DNA from: Piscicola geometra
Taxonomy: Eukaryota > Annelida > Clitellata > Hirudinida > Piscicolidae
Direction: 5' to 3'
DNA: 64,000 bases
Assembly: GCA_943735955.1 (NCBI GenBank)
Contig: OX030960.1
Location: 3,357,233 to 3,421,232, forward strand
The stretch's first letter is position 1, and each line of letters starts with the position of its first letter. A program made the translations under genes and the position numbers. Under the pieces are notes generated by a model. The model had not been told where the DNA came from and ran no database searches. It worked only from the letters and a program-made list of their open reading frames with translations. Below are positions 1-31,367 of the stretch, one piece after another.

Positions 1-3000
1 ATTTATTAAGCGAAATACTTTTTTGTTATCTCGTTTTATTTCGATTTTCTTCGTTAGATTGCGAAGCTTTTTTTGCGGCAACAAAAAGCATCAAAATTTA
101 TCGATCTGATCCCCAAATGGAGTTTATGCCTATTTACAGCCTTTAAAAAAATTCAACAAGTCTCCCCACAATTTCATGCAAGCGAGGGAAATACCTTGTC
201 GTCCTATTGTGCTCGATGGCGATCTGAGTGATCGATCAAGAGCGGCAGTAAGTCGCCTATTGAGCACGTTAACGACCATCCACCTTAATCAAAGCCTACT
301 CTCCTCCATCACCACACATTTCAACTATCTTCTTTCTCTTCTCCAAAGCATTTCATTATTTTTGCGTCCCTTTTTACATTTTTAATCATCTTTTTACATT
401 TTTAATCAACCTTTTACATTTCAATAATTTTATTTATTATTTTCATTTGAAACTGAGAAACCTTCTCAACTTTCTGTTAGAATTTTTTATTTAATTTATT
501 ATTTATTCAATTCATTTTTATTAAACCCAACCTTCTTCCTCTCATCTCACTTCATTCCACTTCTTCTCCTCTCACACCCTCCCTCTTCTTCCAACCTCCC
601 TCCATTTCACTTCCTCAAAATCTTTTCCATTTCTCAATGTCCTTAGTGCATGCGTAGCTAATTAATAGAAGAAACCTCTAATGACTCTGGTCACGTTACA
701 GTCCATACCTGCGTCTCCTTTCAAGAAAACTCAGCTTTCAGATGAATCTTTTAAACAAATATTTTTTTAGTATAGTGAATGATTTGACAGGTTTTTAAAG
801 TATTACTATTGGTTCTCCATGCGTTACCCTTAGTCACTAAATATGCATACATCTTTTGGAAAATATTATGAAAAAACCAAGAATAATTTGAAATTTCAAT
901 TCTAAATAGATTTTATTTACTTTTTAAACATTTCAATTATAAAGCTATTTATTCAGTCAAAAGGTCAGAAAGTTCATAAACTTTCAATTTTATCTTTAAA
1001 TTCCCATTTTGGATCTGTTGCAAATACAAACAACCCTCTCACGATATGGCTAACGAAACTAAAAATATATTTAAAAATTTATATTTTTATAGAAATTTGT
1101 TTTATATAATAGATTATTTAGTATATTTAACTAAAAAACTCTAAATATCAACCCTAACCACGAATTTAACCCTAAAAAACAATTATCCAATTATTTAATA
1201 TAATTTTGAAAAAAATATACTTTATTTAAGTTAACTTTTGGCTTCGAGAAATAAATCGAAAAAAAAGGTTGTTAGCATCTAACACCTGAAACAGATTCCC
1301 TAGTTTTAGCTTCAATTTAAATTTTATTGCTTGTTTAATGTGCTTTAAATACATATGAACTTAATTGAGAAAGTTAAAAATGTCTTTAGACTCTAAAGTT
1401 TAGAGCTAGTTTCGAGCTTTAAATTTTACGATTGGTGGTCGATCTAAAGCATACCATTTTGGCTTCTCCATTTCTTATTGATTTTGTCGATGTTATTTTT
1501 ACATCCCTTTTACTCTGATAAATGACCCTTTCATATTCTTATATGCTTCTAAACCACCTTACAATTTTTCTTTTTTATCTCTTCTATAGCCGTTATAAAT
1601 TATACAAACTTCCCAAACTGCAATGTCCGTCATATCTTTATAGCCTTGCTTGCTCTTTCAAGATTTTTGCTAAAAAAGAACTCAACAAAAATTTAGTTGA
1701 AAAAAAAATCAAAAAAGAATACTCAGAAAAAGTAAATAAATAAATTCTCAAATATGAAAAATTCTACGCGTTGTTTCGAATTCTAATGCTTAAAATTGAT
1801 TTCTGCAATTATTTCAAAAAGAAAATCGCTATTGTCTGGTTTGAGAATCGACTTTTGTCTGAAAACAGTAAGCTGGTTGATCGCTAGCAGCACATGTCAC
1901 TCGAATCTCAGTGAGTAAAACCTTTTCTCTTGAGAAATGTGAAAAGCGTTCTTTGAACTTAAAAAACACGATCAAATGCTTTTTACTGAATTTTGATACT
2001 ATAAAATAGAATTTGGGTTTTAAAACTTTTGCTATTTTTATGCAGCTTGCGCAGTAGTTTTTTCCATTTATTATTTTAATTTATTCGCACATTTATCATT
2101 TTTCTTGTTCTGTGTCATCATATTTTCTCATCCAATCTTCATGCTCAGAATGGCCTTTTTTATATACGCATTTCTTTCCGTTCGTTTGAGTATTTCCTTA
2201 CAGCATTTGCTTTTAAACTTTTTATTTGAAGATTTTATTTCAGAATGTTCTTGTGAGACTTCTTTTTAAAACTTTACATTAAAAAAGTTGTATTAAGTTT
2301 TTCTATTTCATGTTATTGGCTGTCTTTTTAATCAAATCTAGCACACACACCAAAATCTACATTTATTCAGCTTCCAACCCAAAATTATCGTAACCTTTCA
2401 TTATTTCTATTCAGAAATCAACTCTAGTGAGTATGGCAAGCTTCGTATTTTATTGTTTTGGTAAACTTATGCAAGGATTAAGAAAAAAATTAAGTAATTA
2501 GTTAATAATTATTAAATATGAAATAATGTAAAGTTCAAATAGATGCTTTATTTTGTTTTTAACATTTTCAGATGCTCTTTAAAGGTTTTGGCGTTTAAGA
2601 TGCCCTCTGCTTCCCTTTTCTTTTAATCCCGTATAATTACGACTCGTTTCAATATGACTTTATACTTACACCGAGACACTTTTGCGTGTCTAAAAAATAA
2701 AAAAAACTGTAATACGATATAATGAAACTCCTTCAATCTTCCTAATTAGCATCTTCATCTCTTTTGATTCGAGCTTTCCCTTAATTAAATGTCAGTTTTT
2801 TCACTAACAAGCTTTTCCGAGTCATTTCGCCTCACTCGGACAGGAAAAATCGCTCGACATCGGAGATCGTTTGACCCTGGTGCTCAGCTGGGCCTGAGGA
2901 ACCGAGTGGAGATTCATGTTCGAAGAAAAATGAGAGGATATTTCTCTAAGACTTGGTGGAGGAGAGAAATGTGGACGCGGGGGGAATGGTAGAAAATAAA

Positions 3001-3120
3001 GGTGAAAATTTTTAGTTTTGAATCGGAAAAAAATATGAAAATAATTTTTATTAAAAAATAAATATGGTGATAAATAAGTTTAGTGAACCAGTGAAAAGGT
3101 TTAAGAGATGCGAACAAAGT
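1..3120. other. AT-rich intergenic DNA, no gene seen
   Basis: Both strands carry only short stop-rich frames of biased composition. I see no splice-linked exons, RNA gene or long repeat. Short AT runs and scattered CA/CT tracts are all that stands out. Confidence 0.6.
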
Positions 3121-3125
3121 CAGAT

Positions 3126-3268
3126 GGGAAGAAAGGAGAGGAGGAGGAGGAGGAAGAGGAGGAGAAAGAGAAGGAGGAGGAGGATGAAGAAGAGGAGGAG
3201 GAGGAGGAGGAGGAAAAGAAGGAGGAGAAAAAGGAGGAGGAGGAGGAGAAGGAGGAGGAGGAGGAGGT
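3126..3268. repeat. Purine-only (GGA/GAA)n tract
   Basis: About 140 nt of almost uninterrupted purines on the + strand, mainly GGA with GAA and AGA variants. A frame through it reads as poly-Arg/Lys, which comes from the repeat and not from a gene. Confidence 0.9.
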
Positions 3269-3310
3269 TTGGGGCTGATGGCTAAGCTACATTAAGCATG
3301 GCGAGTGTTT

Positions 3311-3454
3311 GTGAGTGTTACTGCGTGTGTGTTTGTGAGTGTTACTGCGTGTGTGTTTGTGAGTGTTACTGCGTGTGTGTTTGTGAGTGTTACTGCGTGT
3401 GTGTTTGTGAGTGTTACTGCGTGTGTGTTTGTGAGTGTTACTGCGTGTGTGTTT
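3311..3454. repeat. 24-bp minisatellite, 6 copies
   Basis: Six essentially perfect copies of a 24-bp unit that begins GTGAGTGTTACTGCG. The unit length is a multiple of three, so both strands show repetitive open frames that are not genes. Confidence 0.9.
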
Positions 3455-3459
3455 TTGTA

Positions 3460-6160
3460 AATTCCTACTTGTACGTGCGTTTGTATGCTTGAGCACGACT
3501 GTTTGTGTCAATGTTTGTTTGTGTGTGCCTGCGAAAGCGTTGGAGAAGTTTATGGCTGAGGCTTTGAGAGACACTTCTTCATAAATTTGCCTTCTTGTCT
3601 CTTCCTGTTGTGGCCTTTCCGGGGCGTCTTATGAATAATTTCAGCATGAAACTTTCGGCAAATATTTTCCGTGCGGATTATTCCACGTAAGATGTTCCAG
3701 TTCAAAGAGACCTTTCCAGGCAAATAAAGCTTTTTTTTATTAATAGACGCTTTCTAATTTCTAAGCTAGTTGGATGTTTGCAATAAAGTCTTCAAGATTC
3801 ACGTTCTTTTTGTTTGCTTGCGTGTGCGTGAGAAGTTATGTGCGTGAAAGATTGTGTATGTACACATACGTACTGGAGTACTGAAGTGGGTTTTATCCAT
3901 CTTTGATCGTCTCTTTTACATCTTCAAGGGTTTTTATACCCTCGTTTATTGTAGATGTAGTTTTATTTGAGCACATGTACGTTTATTTTGTTGTATGTTT
4001 TTTGTATGTTTTTATGTATAAACCTGTGTGTGTGTGTGTCTATATGTATTTGTCTGTGTGTACGTGCTTGAAAAGAGGCTGCATCAATACGGATTAGGGC
4101 ACCAGGCATGGACTGGCCGGTGCTCGACGTCGTATACTGTGTTCACGTTCTTTATGTGCGTGCAAGTGGATGACGACGACGGTGGAACAAGCGGGAGATG
4201 TGCATGATAAAAAGCAGGGTGCACGAGCAAGATAAGAAGAGGCTCGGGCTAGGCAGCGAGGAAAGTGAGGAATGGCAGCGTGTCACAAAAGCCTTCCCGC
4301 CAGGCACTACATAAGCATGCGACACCACATTACACCGCATTAAGGGGGCTTGCAGGGGTTATCTCACAGCCTCCATTAGAACAGATTTTCAATTTCGCAA
4401 CGAAGCGAGGTCAGGCGACCTGCTCTAAACAACTTCACGCTTGCACTTATAGGCGAATTGATGGCGCTTCTCTTATTAATTCTACATTATCTACGCTACC
4501 GCCAACAGCAATGCTTTGACCTGGCACTCTTCATTCCTGCGATTGTTCTCCCGTCGCTTTCTCGATCACTCTCGCTGCACCGATGCAAGCATCGAGACTC
4601 TTCGATCGAACGTCGCTGAACTCGCAACGGACTGGGAAAGCATTGGACGAAGCACCAACGACGAGGTAGGTTTTAATTACGTGGCTGATTTATCGATAAT
4701 AAAACCAGAATACCATGAACTCAGACACGGCTACCACACGGCATTACTAATAAGCCGGCCCATTAGCTCTCGCAATCAACTACATTGATTAATTAAAGAG
4801 ATTATGAATAATTAAAAGTGAATCATTGGAATTGTTTGCTTTTATCTTTAATTGTTTGTCTATTTAATACATGCTTGCTTTTATAAGTTGTCGATCCTAC
4901 AAAATGGTCTATGAAAATACGTTTAAACATCGTAAATCAAGAATTATCTAGTTTATGGGGAATACTGCTGGAAAGAAATAAACACTGCGAAAGTTTTGGA
5001 GAGGATATTTTTAGAACGAGTGTGGAAGGAGCGGATGATGGATGAGCGGGAATGATTGCGCGCTTCCTCCTGCACTCATGCGCATCTGCAAGAGTCCCCT
5101 TCCTTCCTCCTCCCCATAATCCTCCATCCTTCCTTCTTGTTCCCTCCTTCCTCCATCCTTCCATCCTTCCTCCCTCCTTCCTCCATCTTTCTTTTCTCCT
5201 CCATCCTCTCTTACTCCCTACTCTCTTTCTTCAACACTTTTTGACTTTCGATTTTTTTTGTTTTCTAGGTTTTTTAGATATCCATCTACTTTCCCCTTCT
5301 AAATAAAATTAATTTTTTTTTATCATTCACTTTCGTTTTTCATCTTTTTCAATATTTTTTCTTGTTTTTGTTCATCTTATCAGATGGTTAATTCCAGCGT
5401 TTTAAATCATTCTCTGTTTATCTCTTTTTTAACCGCTTCGTTTTTACACCACCACCACAACCAGCAGCATCTCCATCTTCAACATAATTCCACTTTTCTC
5501 TTGATACATCAAACATCTAAAACTTCCCCACACTTATTTATACAATCTTCTCTCGTTTTCAAAATACTTCTTCGCAACCTTACCTTTCACTCCACCACAT
5601 CAATCACTCCTCTTCCACACAGCACGACCGCCCACAGTTTCTCTGCAGCCTTTCTTACACGTTATTAATCTTTGCGCCTTTCATACTTCCACTTTCGATC
5701 ATCGAACTTTTCTTAAACATCAATTCTCACCACCTCATCTTGCGAGAAGCCATCTTTCTAGCAACTTCTCATTATTCAGTTAATCCACCATCCATTCATC
5801 TCAGAACTTTCTTTATCGAATCTACCACCTCTGTTGCCCCTGAGTGATTTTATAAACGACCTTTAAAGTTTGCATAGTAGACCGGATACTGAATTAATGA
5901 CTTTTCACAAAATACTGTAATTTATTAGTTTTAACTTATGCTAAACTCTTCCATCTATAAATTTATTAGTCTATTTATTTAAGCATTCATCAAGCCGCCA
6001 GTTCATCCATTCATCTTTTAATTAATTCTTTCGTTTATGAAATCACTCATGCATTTTAAAACTAATCTATTCATTTATCAATTCATTGTAATCTAACAAT
6101 TCATTCATTCAACCACCAATTCATTTACAAGTCATTCATTCATTTACAAAGAACCTAGTC
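3460..6160. other. Intergenic; possible non-coding first exon ending at 4665
   Basis: Mostly intergenic. Positions 4400-4665 are clearly less AT-rich than the surroundings and end in a good donor (GACGAG|GTAGGT at 4665/4666). That would suit a 5' untranslated exon of a gene to the right, most simply CLUH, whose ATG exon has a candidate acceptor (CGCAG) just upstream of 11825. This is inference only; no protein homology supports it. A T/C-rich tract covers about 5095-5235. Confidence 0.25.
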
Positions 6161-6169
6161 ATTCAAAAA

Positions 6170-7945
6170 CCACCCACCCATTCACTCACAAACCACCCAC
6201 CCATTCACTCACAAACCACCCATTCATTCAGTCACAAACCACCCACCCATTCTTTCAGTCACCCACCCATTCACTCACAAACCACCCGCCTATTCATTCA
6301 GTCACCCACCCACCCATTCATTCAGTCATCCACCTATTCATTCAGTCACCCACCCATTCACTCACAAACCACTCACCCATTCATTTAGTCACCCACCCAT
6401 TCACTCCCAAACCACCCAACCATTCATTCAGTCACCCACCCACCCATTCACTCCCAAACCACCCAACCATTCATTCAGTCACCCACCCATTCATTCACCC
6501 ACCCACCCATTCATTCAGTCACCCACCCATTCATTTAGTCACCCACCCATTCATTCAGTCACCCACCCAACCATTCATTCAGTCATCCACCCATTCATTC
6601 AGTCACCCACCCACCCATTCATTCAGTCACCCACCCACCCATTCATTCAGTCACCCAACCCTTCATTCAGTCACCCACCCACCCATTCATTCAGTCACCC
6701 ACCCACCCATTCATTCAGTCACCCACCCACCCATTCATTCAGTCACCACCCACCTATTCATTTAGTCACCCAACCCTTCATTCAGTCACCCACCCATTCA
6801 TTCAGTCACCCACCCACCCATTCATTCAGTCACCACCCACCTATTCATTCAGTCACCCAACCATTCATTCAGTCATCCACCCATTCATTCAGTCACCCAC
6901 CCACCCATTCATTCAGTCACCCACCCATTCACTCACAAACCACCCATTCATTCAGTCACCCAACCATTCATTCAGTCATCCACCCATTCATTCAGTCACC
7001 CACCCACCCATTCATTCAGTCACCCACCCATTCATTCAGTCACCCACCCATTCATTCAGTCACCACCCACCTATTCATTCAGTCACCCAACCATTCATTC
7101 AGTCATCCACCCATTCATTCAGTCACCCACCCACCCATTCATTCAGTCACCCACCCATTCATTCAGTCACCCACCCATTCATTCATTCAGTCACCCAACC
7201 ATTCATTCAGTCACCCAACCATTCATTCAGTCACCACCCACCCATTCATTCAGTCACCCACCCATTCATTCAGTCACCCACCCATTCATTCAGTCACCCA
7301 CCCATTCATTCATTCAGTCACCCAACCATTCATTCAGTCACCCAACCATTCATTCAGTCACCACCCACCCATTCATTCAGTCACCCACCCATTCATTCAG
7401 TCACCCACCCATTCATTCAGTCACCCACCCACCCATTCATTCAGTCACCCACCCATTCATTCAGTCACCCACCCATTCATTCAGTCACCCACCCACCCAT
7501 TCATTCAGTCACCCACCCATTCATTCAGTCACCCACCCACCCATTCATTCAGTCACCCACCCATTCATTCAGTCACCCACCCACCCATTCATTCAGTCAC
7601 CCACCCATTCATTCAGTCACCCACCCATTCATTCAGTCACCCACCCATTCATTCAGTCACCCACCCATTCATTCAGTCACCCACCCATTCACTCACAAAC
7701 CACTCACCCACCCATTCACTCACAAACCACTCGCCCATTCATTCAGTCACCCACCCATTCATTCAGTCACCCACCCACCCATTCATTCAGTCACCCACCC
7801 ATTCACTCCCAAACCACCCAACCATTCATTCAGTCACCCACCCATTCACTCACAAACCACCCACCATTCATTCACTCACAAACCACCCACCCATTCATTC
7901 AGTCACCCATTCATTCACTCACAAACCACCCATTCACTCCCAAGT
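6170..7945. repeat. 1.8-kb minisatellite, ~20-24 bp unit
   Basis: Long array built from the words CATTCATT, CAGT and CACCCACC, with unit length drifting around 20-24 bp as CCACC blocks are added or lost. A CACTCACAAACCACC variant appears at both flanks and in places inside, and higher-order duplications are visible (for example around 7150-7420). No coding content. Confidence 0.93.
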
Positions 7946-7961
7946 CCCTTCTTTCTTTCCC

Positions 7962-8036
7962 GACTCATCAGTGTCAAACTGCTGGTACGTAATGATGAAA
8001 CTTGACTATCAGCAGTTGTACCACTGAAGTGCTGGG
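7962..8036 (+). ncRNA. miRNA precursor hairpin, miR-1992-like
   Basis: The + strand folds into a hairpin. The 5' arm (about 7963-7986, containing CATCAGTGTCAAACTGCTGG) pairs with the 3' arm (about 8007-8030) over roughly 20 bp with one bulge, leaving a loop of about 20 nt. The 3' arm has TCAGCAGTTGTACCACTGA (8009-8027), which matches the first 19 nt of mature miR-1992 as I recall it, including the seed CAGCAGT. miR-1992 is a lophotrochozoan-restricted family. The hairpin follows the end of the minisatellite directly, and I see no clustered second hairpin. Fold and mature sequence are seen here; family identity is from memory, without a database check. Confidence 0.72.
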
Positions 8037-8039
8037 AGA

Positions 8040-11000
8040 GATGCCTTCCTTCACCACCACCGACCATCCATCACTCACTCACGCCCATCACTCATTCATT
8101 AACCATCCATTTCTCACTTATCCACTCACCATCCATCCATCACTTATCTCTTTACTATCCACACCTTTTGTAATTTAGCTTTTATGTTTATTCTTTTAGA
8201 TTTAATCTATTTTACTTTATCCCTTTCTCAATTGTGCATTTTGGTCTATTTAAATTTATTCTCGTTTCCTGATTTCTCGTGAATTCAATTTCAGTTTATT
8301 TATTGAATTTATTTTTATCCACTATATAGCAAATAGCTTGTTCTTCAGTTAAAAAATCACAAACATTAAAAAATGCATTTCACCAACTAACCTATTTCTT
8401 ACTTGAATAAATATACAAAATATTTTTATCTTCTAAAAATAATACATTTCAAAAAATATTATTTTCTATTCAAGTTAAAAAAACAAAACTTTGTATTTTT
8501 TTCATATTCTAAAAGTAATTTTAGATTTTAAAAGAGTAGATAATAATGGCCGGCTCAGATGGAGATTCAGGTGGAACCAGAGATACCAACAGAAATACTA
8601 AAAGATACGACGAAAAGGAAAGAAGATGACAGACTCCCCATCAGTCATCCTGGCAGACAGGCATCCATCATCCACTGTCCACTCATGCCCTGCCTCCCTT
8701 GCGCTCTCACATTGACACTTTTAAGCACCAAATAGGTGCTTTTTTAATTATTATTTTCGAAATTGCTAATTGAAACTGGACTAATTACTTACATGACAAT
8801 TCTAATTATCATAAAACTCGAGTTTTAATAAGCCCTTTGCTGATGTTTCATATGCATTTTGAGAAGTTCTGCCAGATTAGCGGTCTAAATTACAAGCTTC
8901 CATAATTTTGTTTTATTTAAAAGTTAATTTATTCGAGCAGTGTTTCGGTGCGATAGGCATAATTGCTACATGAATTTTGTTATTCTATCGATTTTGCTTC
9001 TTGCCATTAGAGCTTTTTTCCACCGAAACCCTTGTTTACGCTGCCTTGTCTTTTGAAGCCGAATTAATAGTTGCTGTCGACTTTTCTGTTTTATGAAGTC
9101 GTCAAACTTTGATTTTTTGTGAACATACTTTTGATTGTGAAGATTTTTGGAATAAACTTTATGAAAAAGAGTTAGTTTGCTTTATATTGTTCAGATGAAA
9201 CGTTGAAGAAAATATGAAAGCAGGCGAGCTATTCGTCCCCAGCGTTGAGTCTGCTAATAAGCTTTCAGAGTAAAACCATTTTTATTATATTTTTTCATTA
9301 AATGATGGGAATAATGGTATGGATAAAACGGAATAAAATTCTAATTACGCAGAAAAGAGTAATGAGAGGACTAACGACGATGATTATTGCGAAATTAATG
9401 GGAAAAGCTGAAGCAATGAAAATTAAAAATGAGATTTATAAAACACTTTTTTCGGATAATTTGAAAAAAGCACGTTTTGAGATTTTTGAAAAATAGTAAG
9501 CTTAGTTATTTACAATTTAATTAATTTAATATTTTCACAATTGTAACAAATTAATTTTTACATTTCTTTTTATCTTTTTCCCATAATTCTTCTTCGTCTA
9601 TGAAACATCCAACACATAAAAGCGTCATATCGTGTGTATGAATACTTTTTTATACTTAAACGTTTGTCAATCAGTTCTCTTAAAAAACCATGGATTGGTC
9701 TGGCAGTGGTGGTGGATCGAGATGGAAGGAAGATGCTGATGGCAGTGGAAGGTAATCCGGGGATGGAAAATAGTTGCAAATACGTGTTGAGTGTGCAAAG
9801 GCTTTTTAGTGGATTCATAAAAAAGAATGGCAGCTGGATATTTGCAAGGAAAAACAAATTTCAGCCAAAATAAAATGGTGCAAAAAGCTTCAAACAAAGG
9901 TGATGTGACTTTTTCGCTGGAAATAATGTACTCGTATTGGAAGTCGATGGGCGGTGTATTAATAACGGCTGCTGTAATTGCCTTGTGCAATTAATGAGTG
10001 CTCACCACTTGGCCGCTCGAAGGCACTTTCGCAAGATCGTTATGCCTATAATCATGCCTCGTCCTGCTGCTGTACTTTGTTGGTGTCGTAAGCGAGAGCA
10101 GCTCGTTGTTTTGCGACTGTTTTACTTTTTTTTTCGTTGACTTTTTGTTTGCGGTTGAATTTATGTTTCTTGTTTTTTGTTTGTTTTTGTTTTATTGTAG
10201 GACTGCACTTAATTTGGTTCAAGTTTATCTGATGCGTTTGGTTTGTGAGTGAAACTTAATGAAAAATCATTGAAACACCATCTGCTTAAGTTTTTTCCCA
10301 CAAATTGAACAAAAAAACTTCAAAATTGTTGAAATAAACTGCAAAAAGAATTCTCATAAAGATGCTTGTTGTTCTTGAGAACTAGCAGTTTGGTGCTAAA
10401 ATCAAGGGTATTTTAAGGCTAAAAGACTAGTGTAGGAGAAGATGAAAAAGTGGAAGAAAAAAAATTCTGCGTGGTTTTTAACTCTCTAAACTAAACTAAA
10501 CATTATATAATTGATTTATAAGTGCCTTTCTGTGAGTTTCTTTTCGTTAGGAGTGTTAATGTACACATTGAAAAAGTTCTGCCTTTTTCGTGCATTTTCG
10601 TCTTTAAAAGCTATAATTGAGAATCTTTCTCTAAAAAGATGTGCTAGTAAAAGCGATCTTTTTTTGTTATAAAGAATCGCAACCACGCCATTATCAATAC
10701 AAAGAGTGTGTCGATTAAGGATGGGACATACGTCAAGTTTTAAGCGTTGGGTGGATAGTTGGAGACATTTAGTTCGCCTTAATGACCCCACTACCTTTAT
10801 TACTGACTTTTAAAGCCATTTCAGTCTAATCCGGGTTTTCAAACGCCATGTTAAATTCAAATTTATACATTTTTATGCTTTTTAGTATCAGTGCTTAATT
10901 GATAAAAATAGAAAACTTGAATTTTACAAAGCCTTCGTAATATTTTTTTATTTTCTTTAAATTGTAAATTGTAAAAAGCTATTATACTATTATTTTTTTA

Positions 11001-11820
11001 TCAACGAAGATTTGTTTGATTAAAAAAATTTGTACACTTTTTAATTTTTTTTATATTTTAACACATTTTTTTGAAGTTTATATAAAGAATCTCATTGAAA
11101 AAGCATTTTTATCATTATTTAGTTTTTTTTATACATTTTAGTTATCTTACTTATTAAATTAGAATTAAAAACTTTGAGTTAACTTTTAAAGAGCGGAAGT
11201 CTATGAAAGTTATGCCCTTGGTACCCTTGTAGTTTCAAAAGTCGCATGTAAAGTTTTCAGTTCCATTTAATAAATTATTAAAAAAGCTCATTAAAATGGA
11301 AACATTAAATGTGATTGAATATGAAAATCTGTTAAAAAAAGAGACTATTTCTGAAGAAAGTGAGAATTTAAAAGACCAAATTGCACATGGTACCTTTGCC
11401 CTTTATTGTAACTTTCTATGTCTTTTCTATTTTTTTAAATCGTAACTGTGTTTCATTTTATAATTATTAATATGTGTTTATTATATATTCAGGGGTAAAT
11501 ATGCATTAAAACGTATGCAATTGTTGGTATTTTATAATACAGTTGATAATATCTCTAAAACGCAATAATATTAAGAAGTAAATAACATTAAATTAAATTA
11601 TTCATAAATTAACATATTTAAATTATTAAATTTATATTCATAAATTGTTTATAGGTCACAGATGCTTAAATACGTAATATATTGAATAAAAGTATTAATA
11701 CCATTTTAATATATACACACTATCTCACAAGTATATACTATATAGCAAATAAATTTTACAACATGCATACAAAATATTCTAGACTTGACTTCAAAACGCA
11801 GAAAAAGAGTCAAAAGCAGA
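8040..11820. other. Intergenic DNA upstream of CLUH, no gene seen
   Basis: Starts with a degenerate CATC/CACT repeat (8050-8165) and then becomes AT-rich unique sequence. Several short frames of 60-107 codons exist on both strands (for example 9302-9496 and 9570-9990), but they overlap each other and lack homology, splice logic or domain features. The last 60 nt before the CLUH ATG have possible acceptors (ACGCAG near 11800, AAGCAG near 11819), so an upstream untranslated exon is possible. Confidence 0.55.
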
Positions 11821-11824
11821 AGAA

Positions 11825-29576
<17,752 letters not shown>

Positions 29577-29848
29577 GATCTCGCTTCAACGGACAAGGGC
29601 CTTTATTGTTCTATCGTCCTCGTTGAGTTCATTTCCTGAATAATCGTCTTGCTCGTCTTCAACGTAGTCTTGTCTAGTTAGTGTCTTTGCATTGATTGTG
29701 CAATCGATTGTCTCACCAAAGTGAAAACCTTTGTGCTTTTTACGTGTTTTTTTTATTTTTATTTTTCGTATAATAATTTATTTATTTATTTATAGAATTG
29801 TTATCTTTTTTTGTTTACGTGAGTCAGACTTGAGGTTACCAGGCTTTG

Positions 29849-29854
29849 AATAAA
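29849..29854 (+). terminator. CLUH polyadenylation signal AATAAA
   Basis: Canonical AATAAA about 270 nt after the CLUH stop codon (29576); the first good candidate in the 3' UTR. Confidence 0.6.
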
Positions 29855-29859
29855 TGTTT

Positions 29860-31367
29860 ATATTTATGAATTCTATTCGGCTATTTTTTATTTTTGTTAA
29901 TATTTAAATTTATTTATCTATAATTGCGTAGTGTTTGAAATGGCTATAGCTACGTCCAAGTTTTTCATGATTTTTTCACGTAATCAACTAGGTGTTTGGA
30001 TGACCTGTTATTATTATTATTAATGTTTTTATTATTATTATTATTTTTTTTTTTGTTATTATTATTACTAATAGTAATTTTTTAGTTTCCACATTCGTAA
30101 TGTTTTGCAATTAATAGAAAATGTTTGATAATAAAATTAAAAATTTGCGAATTTAAATTGAAAAAAAAACACCTTTTTATTCCTGAATAGGAGGAAAAGC
30201 GCCATGGGTGCTCGAAGAATTGCTCCAGAATAATTCTAAAGTTTTTGGTTATCTCGTGAAATTTTTCCAAAAAAACATTACTTTTTAAACATTTTTTAAA
30301 GCAAAAAAGCCTATTTGTTGCTTTGAGTGAAGAGGGCTCACACAGAAATTGATGAGCTGACTGACAGTTCATGACCTTGTTTCTTTACCATAACCTCAAA
30401 GTTATGAGCAAGTAAATGAGGAAGGTCATTGAAGTCTAATGGAAGACTGTTGAAAGGATGAGACGTGCAATTGTGGAGAAACTTTTCAACTGATAAGGCA
30501 GCCTCGGTTAGTTCAGTTCAGAGTGCTAAGCATGTGAAGGAAAAATGCTGAATATGCTTTTAAAAAACCCCGCAATGCGTTCTTGTTATTATCAAGTTTC
30601 CATCTTGCTATTTTATTCTTTATTTTTATTGCTGTTATGAATTCCAGAAGAATGGCTTAAGCGATGAAGTAAATAACATAAGCGATTGCTCGCTCTACCG
30701 ATGATAGTACCTCTTCTTCACTCCTGGAATACAGCACGTGCAGCCTTAAAGAAACTACACACGTTTAATCATCAATCCTTAAATATAAGTTTCGATTCAA
30801 GAAAACAAACTAAGAAGTAACTACATAAAGACATTTAGTTAAGTTTACTGTGTTTCATTAAGACCTACAACACTACAGCCCGACATGTGAGTCTACTTGA
30901 TTTCCTTGTGTAAGGAATAGATGATAATGTTTCTGTACTTATAAATGCATTTCCACTGCATCTACCTCGATTCTTTCATCTCGCTGTATCTGGTAGCAAG
31001 TTTAATTTGTTTGATCAGTCGAAGTGTCTGCTTTAGAGCATTCTTGATGCGTATCTCAAGGTAGATATCTTCACTTTTGTTTAAGAATTCATCTCTTAAT
31101 CCTTTTGTTCGTGGATCCGTCTTTATGGTATATTCCAAACATTCTTCTAAAAACATATTAAGCTATCCATTGACTCAAATATGAAACTATTTCCTCAAAT
31201 TTCCATATGGTCACATATCCATCTACCCATTCATATATCCACTCATCTATTCACATATTCATTCATCCATTCATAAATCCATCCATCTATTCATAGATAC
31301 ATCCATCCATTCATATATCCATTCATCTACCTACATACCCATCCATCCACCCATCCCTCTCCTACAG
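29860..31367. other. Intergenic DNA between CLUH and the TRIM gene
   Basis: AT-rich. A minus-strand frame at 30962-31156 starts with ATG and encodes 64 aa (ends KESR) with protein-like Lys/Glu/Leu composition and a possible donor (TCGAG|GTAGAT) at its end. I do not recognise it. A CATC-rich repeat covers about 31195-31360. Confidence 0.35.

Noticed and set aside
3064..3285. Arginine-rich 73-codon frame resembling a basic protein
   Set aside because: Translation of a (GGA)n purine tract.
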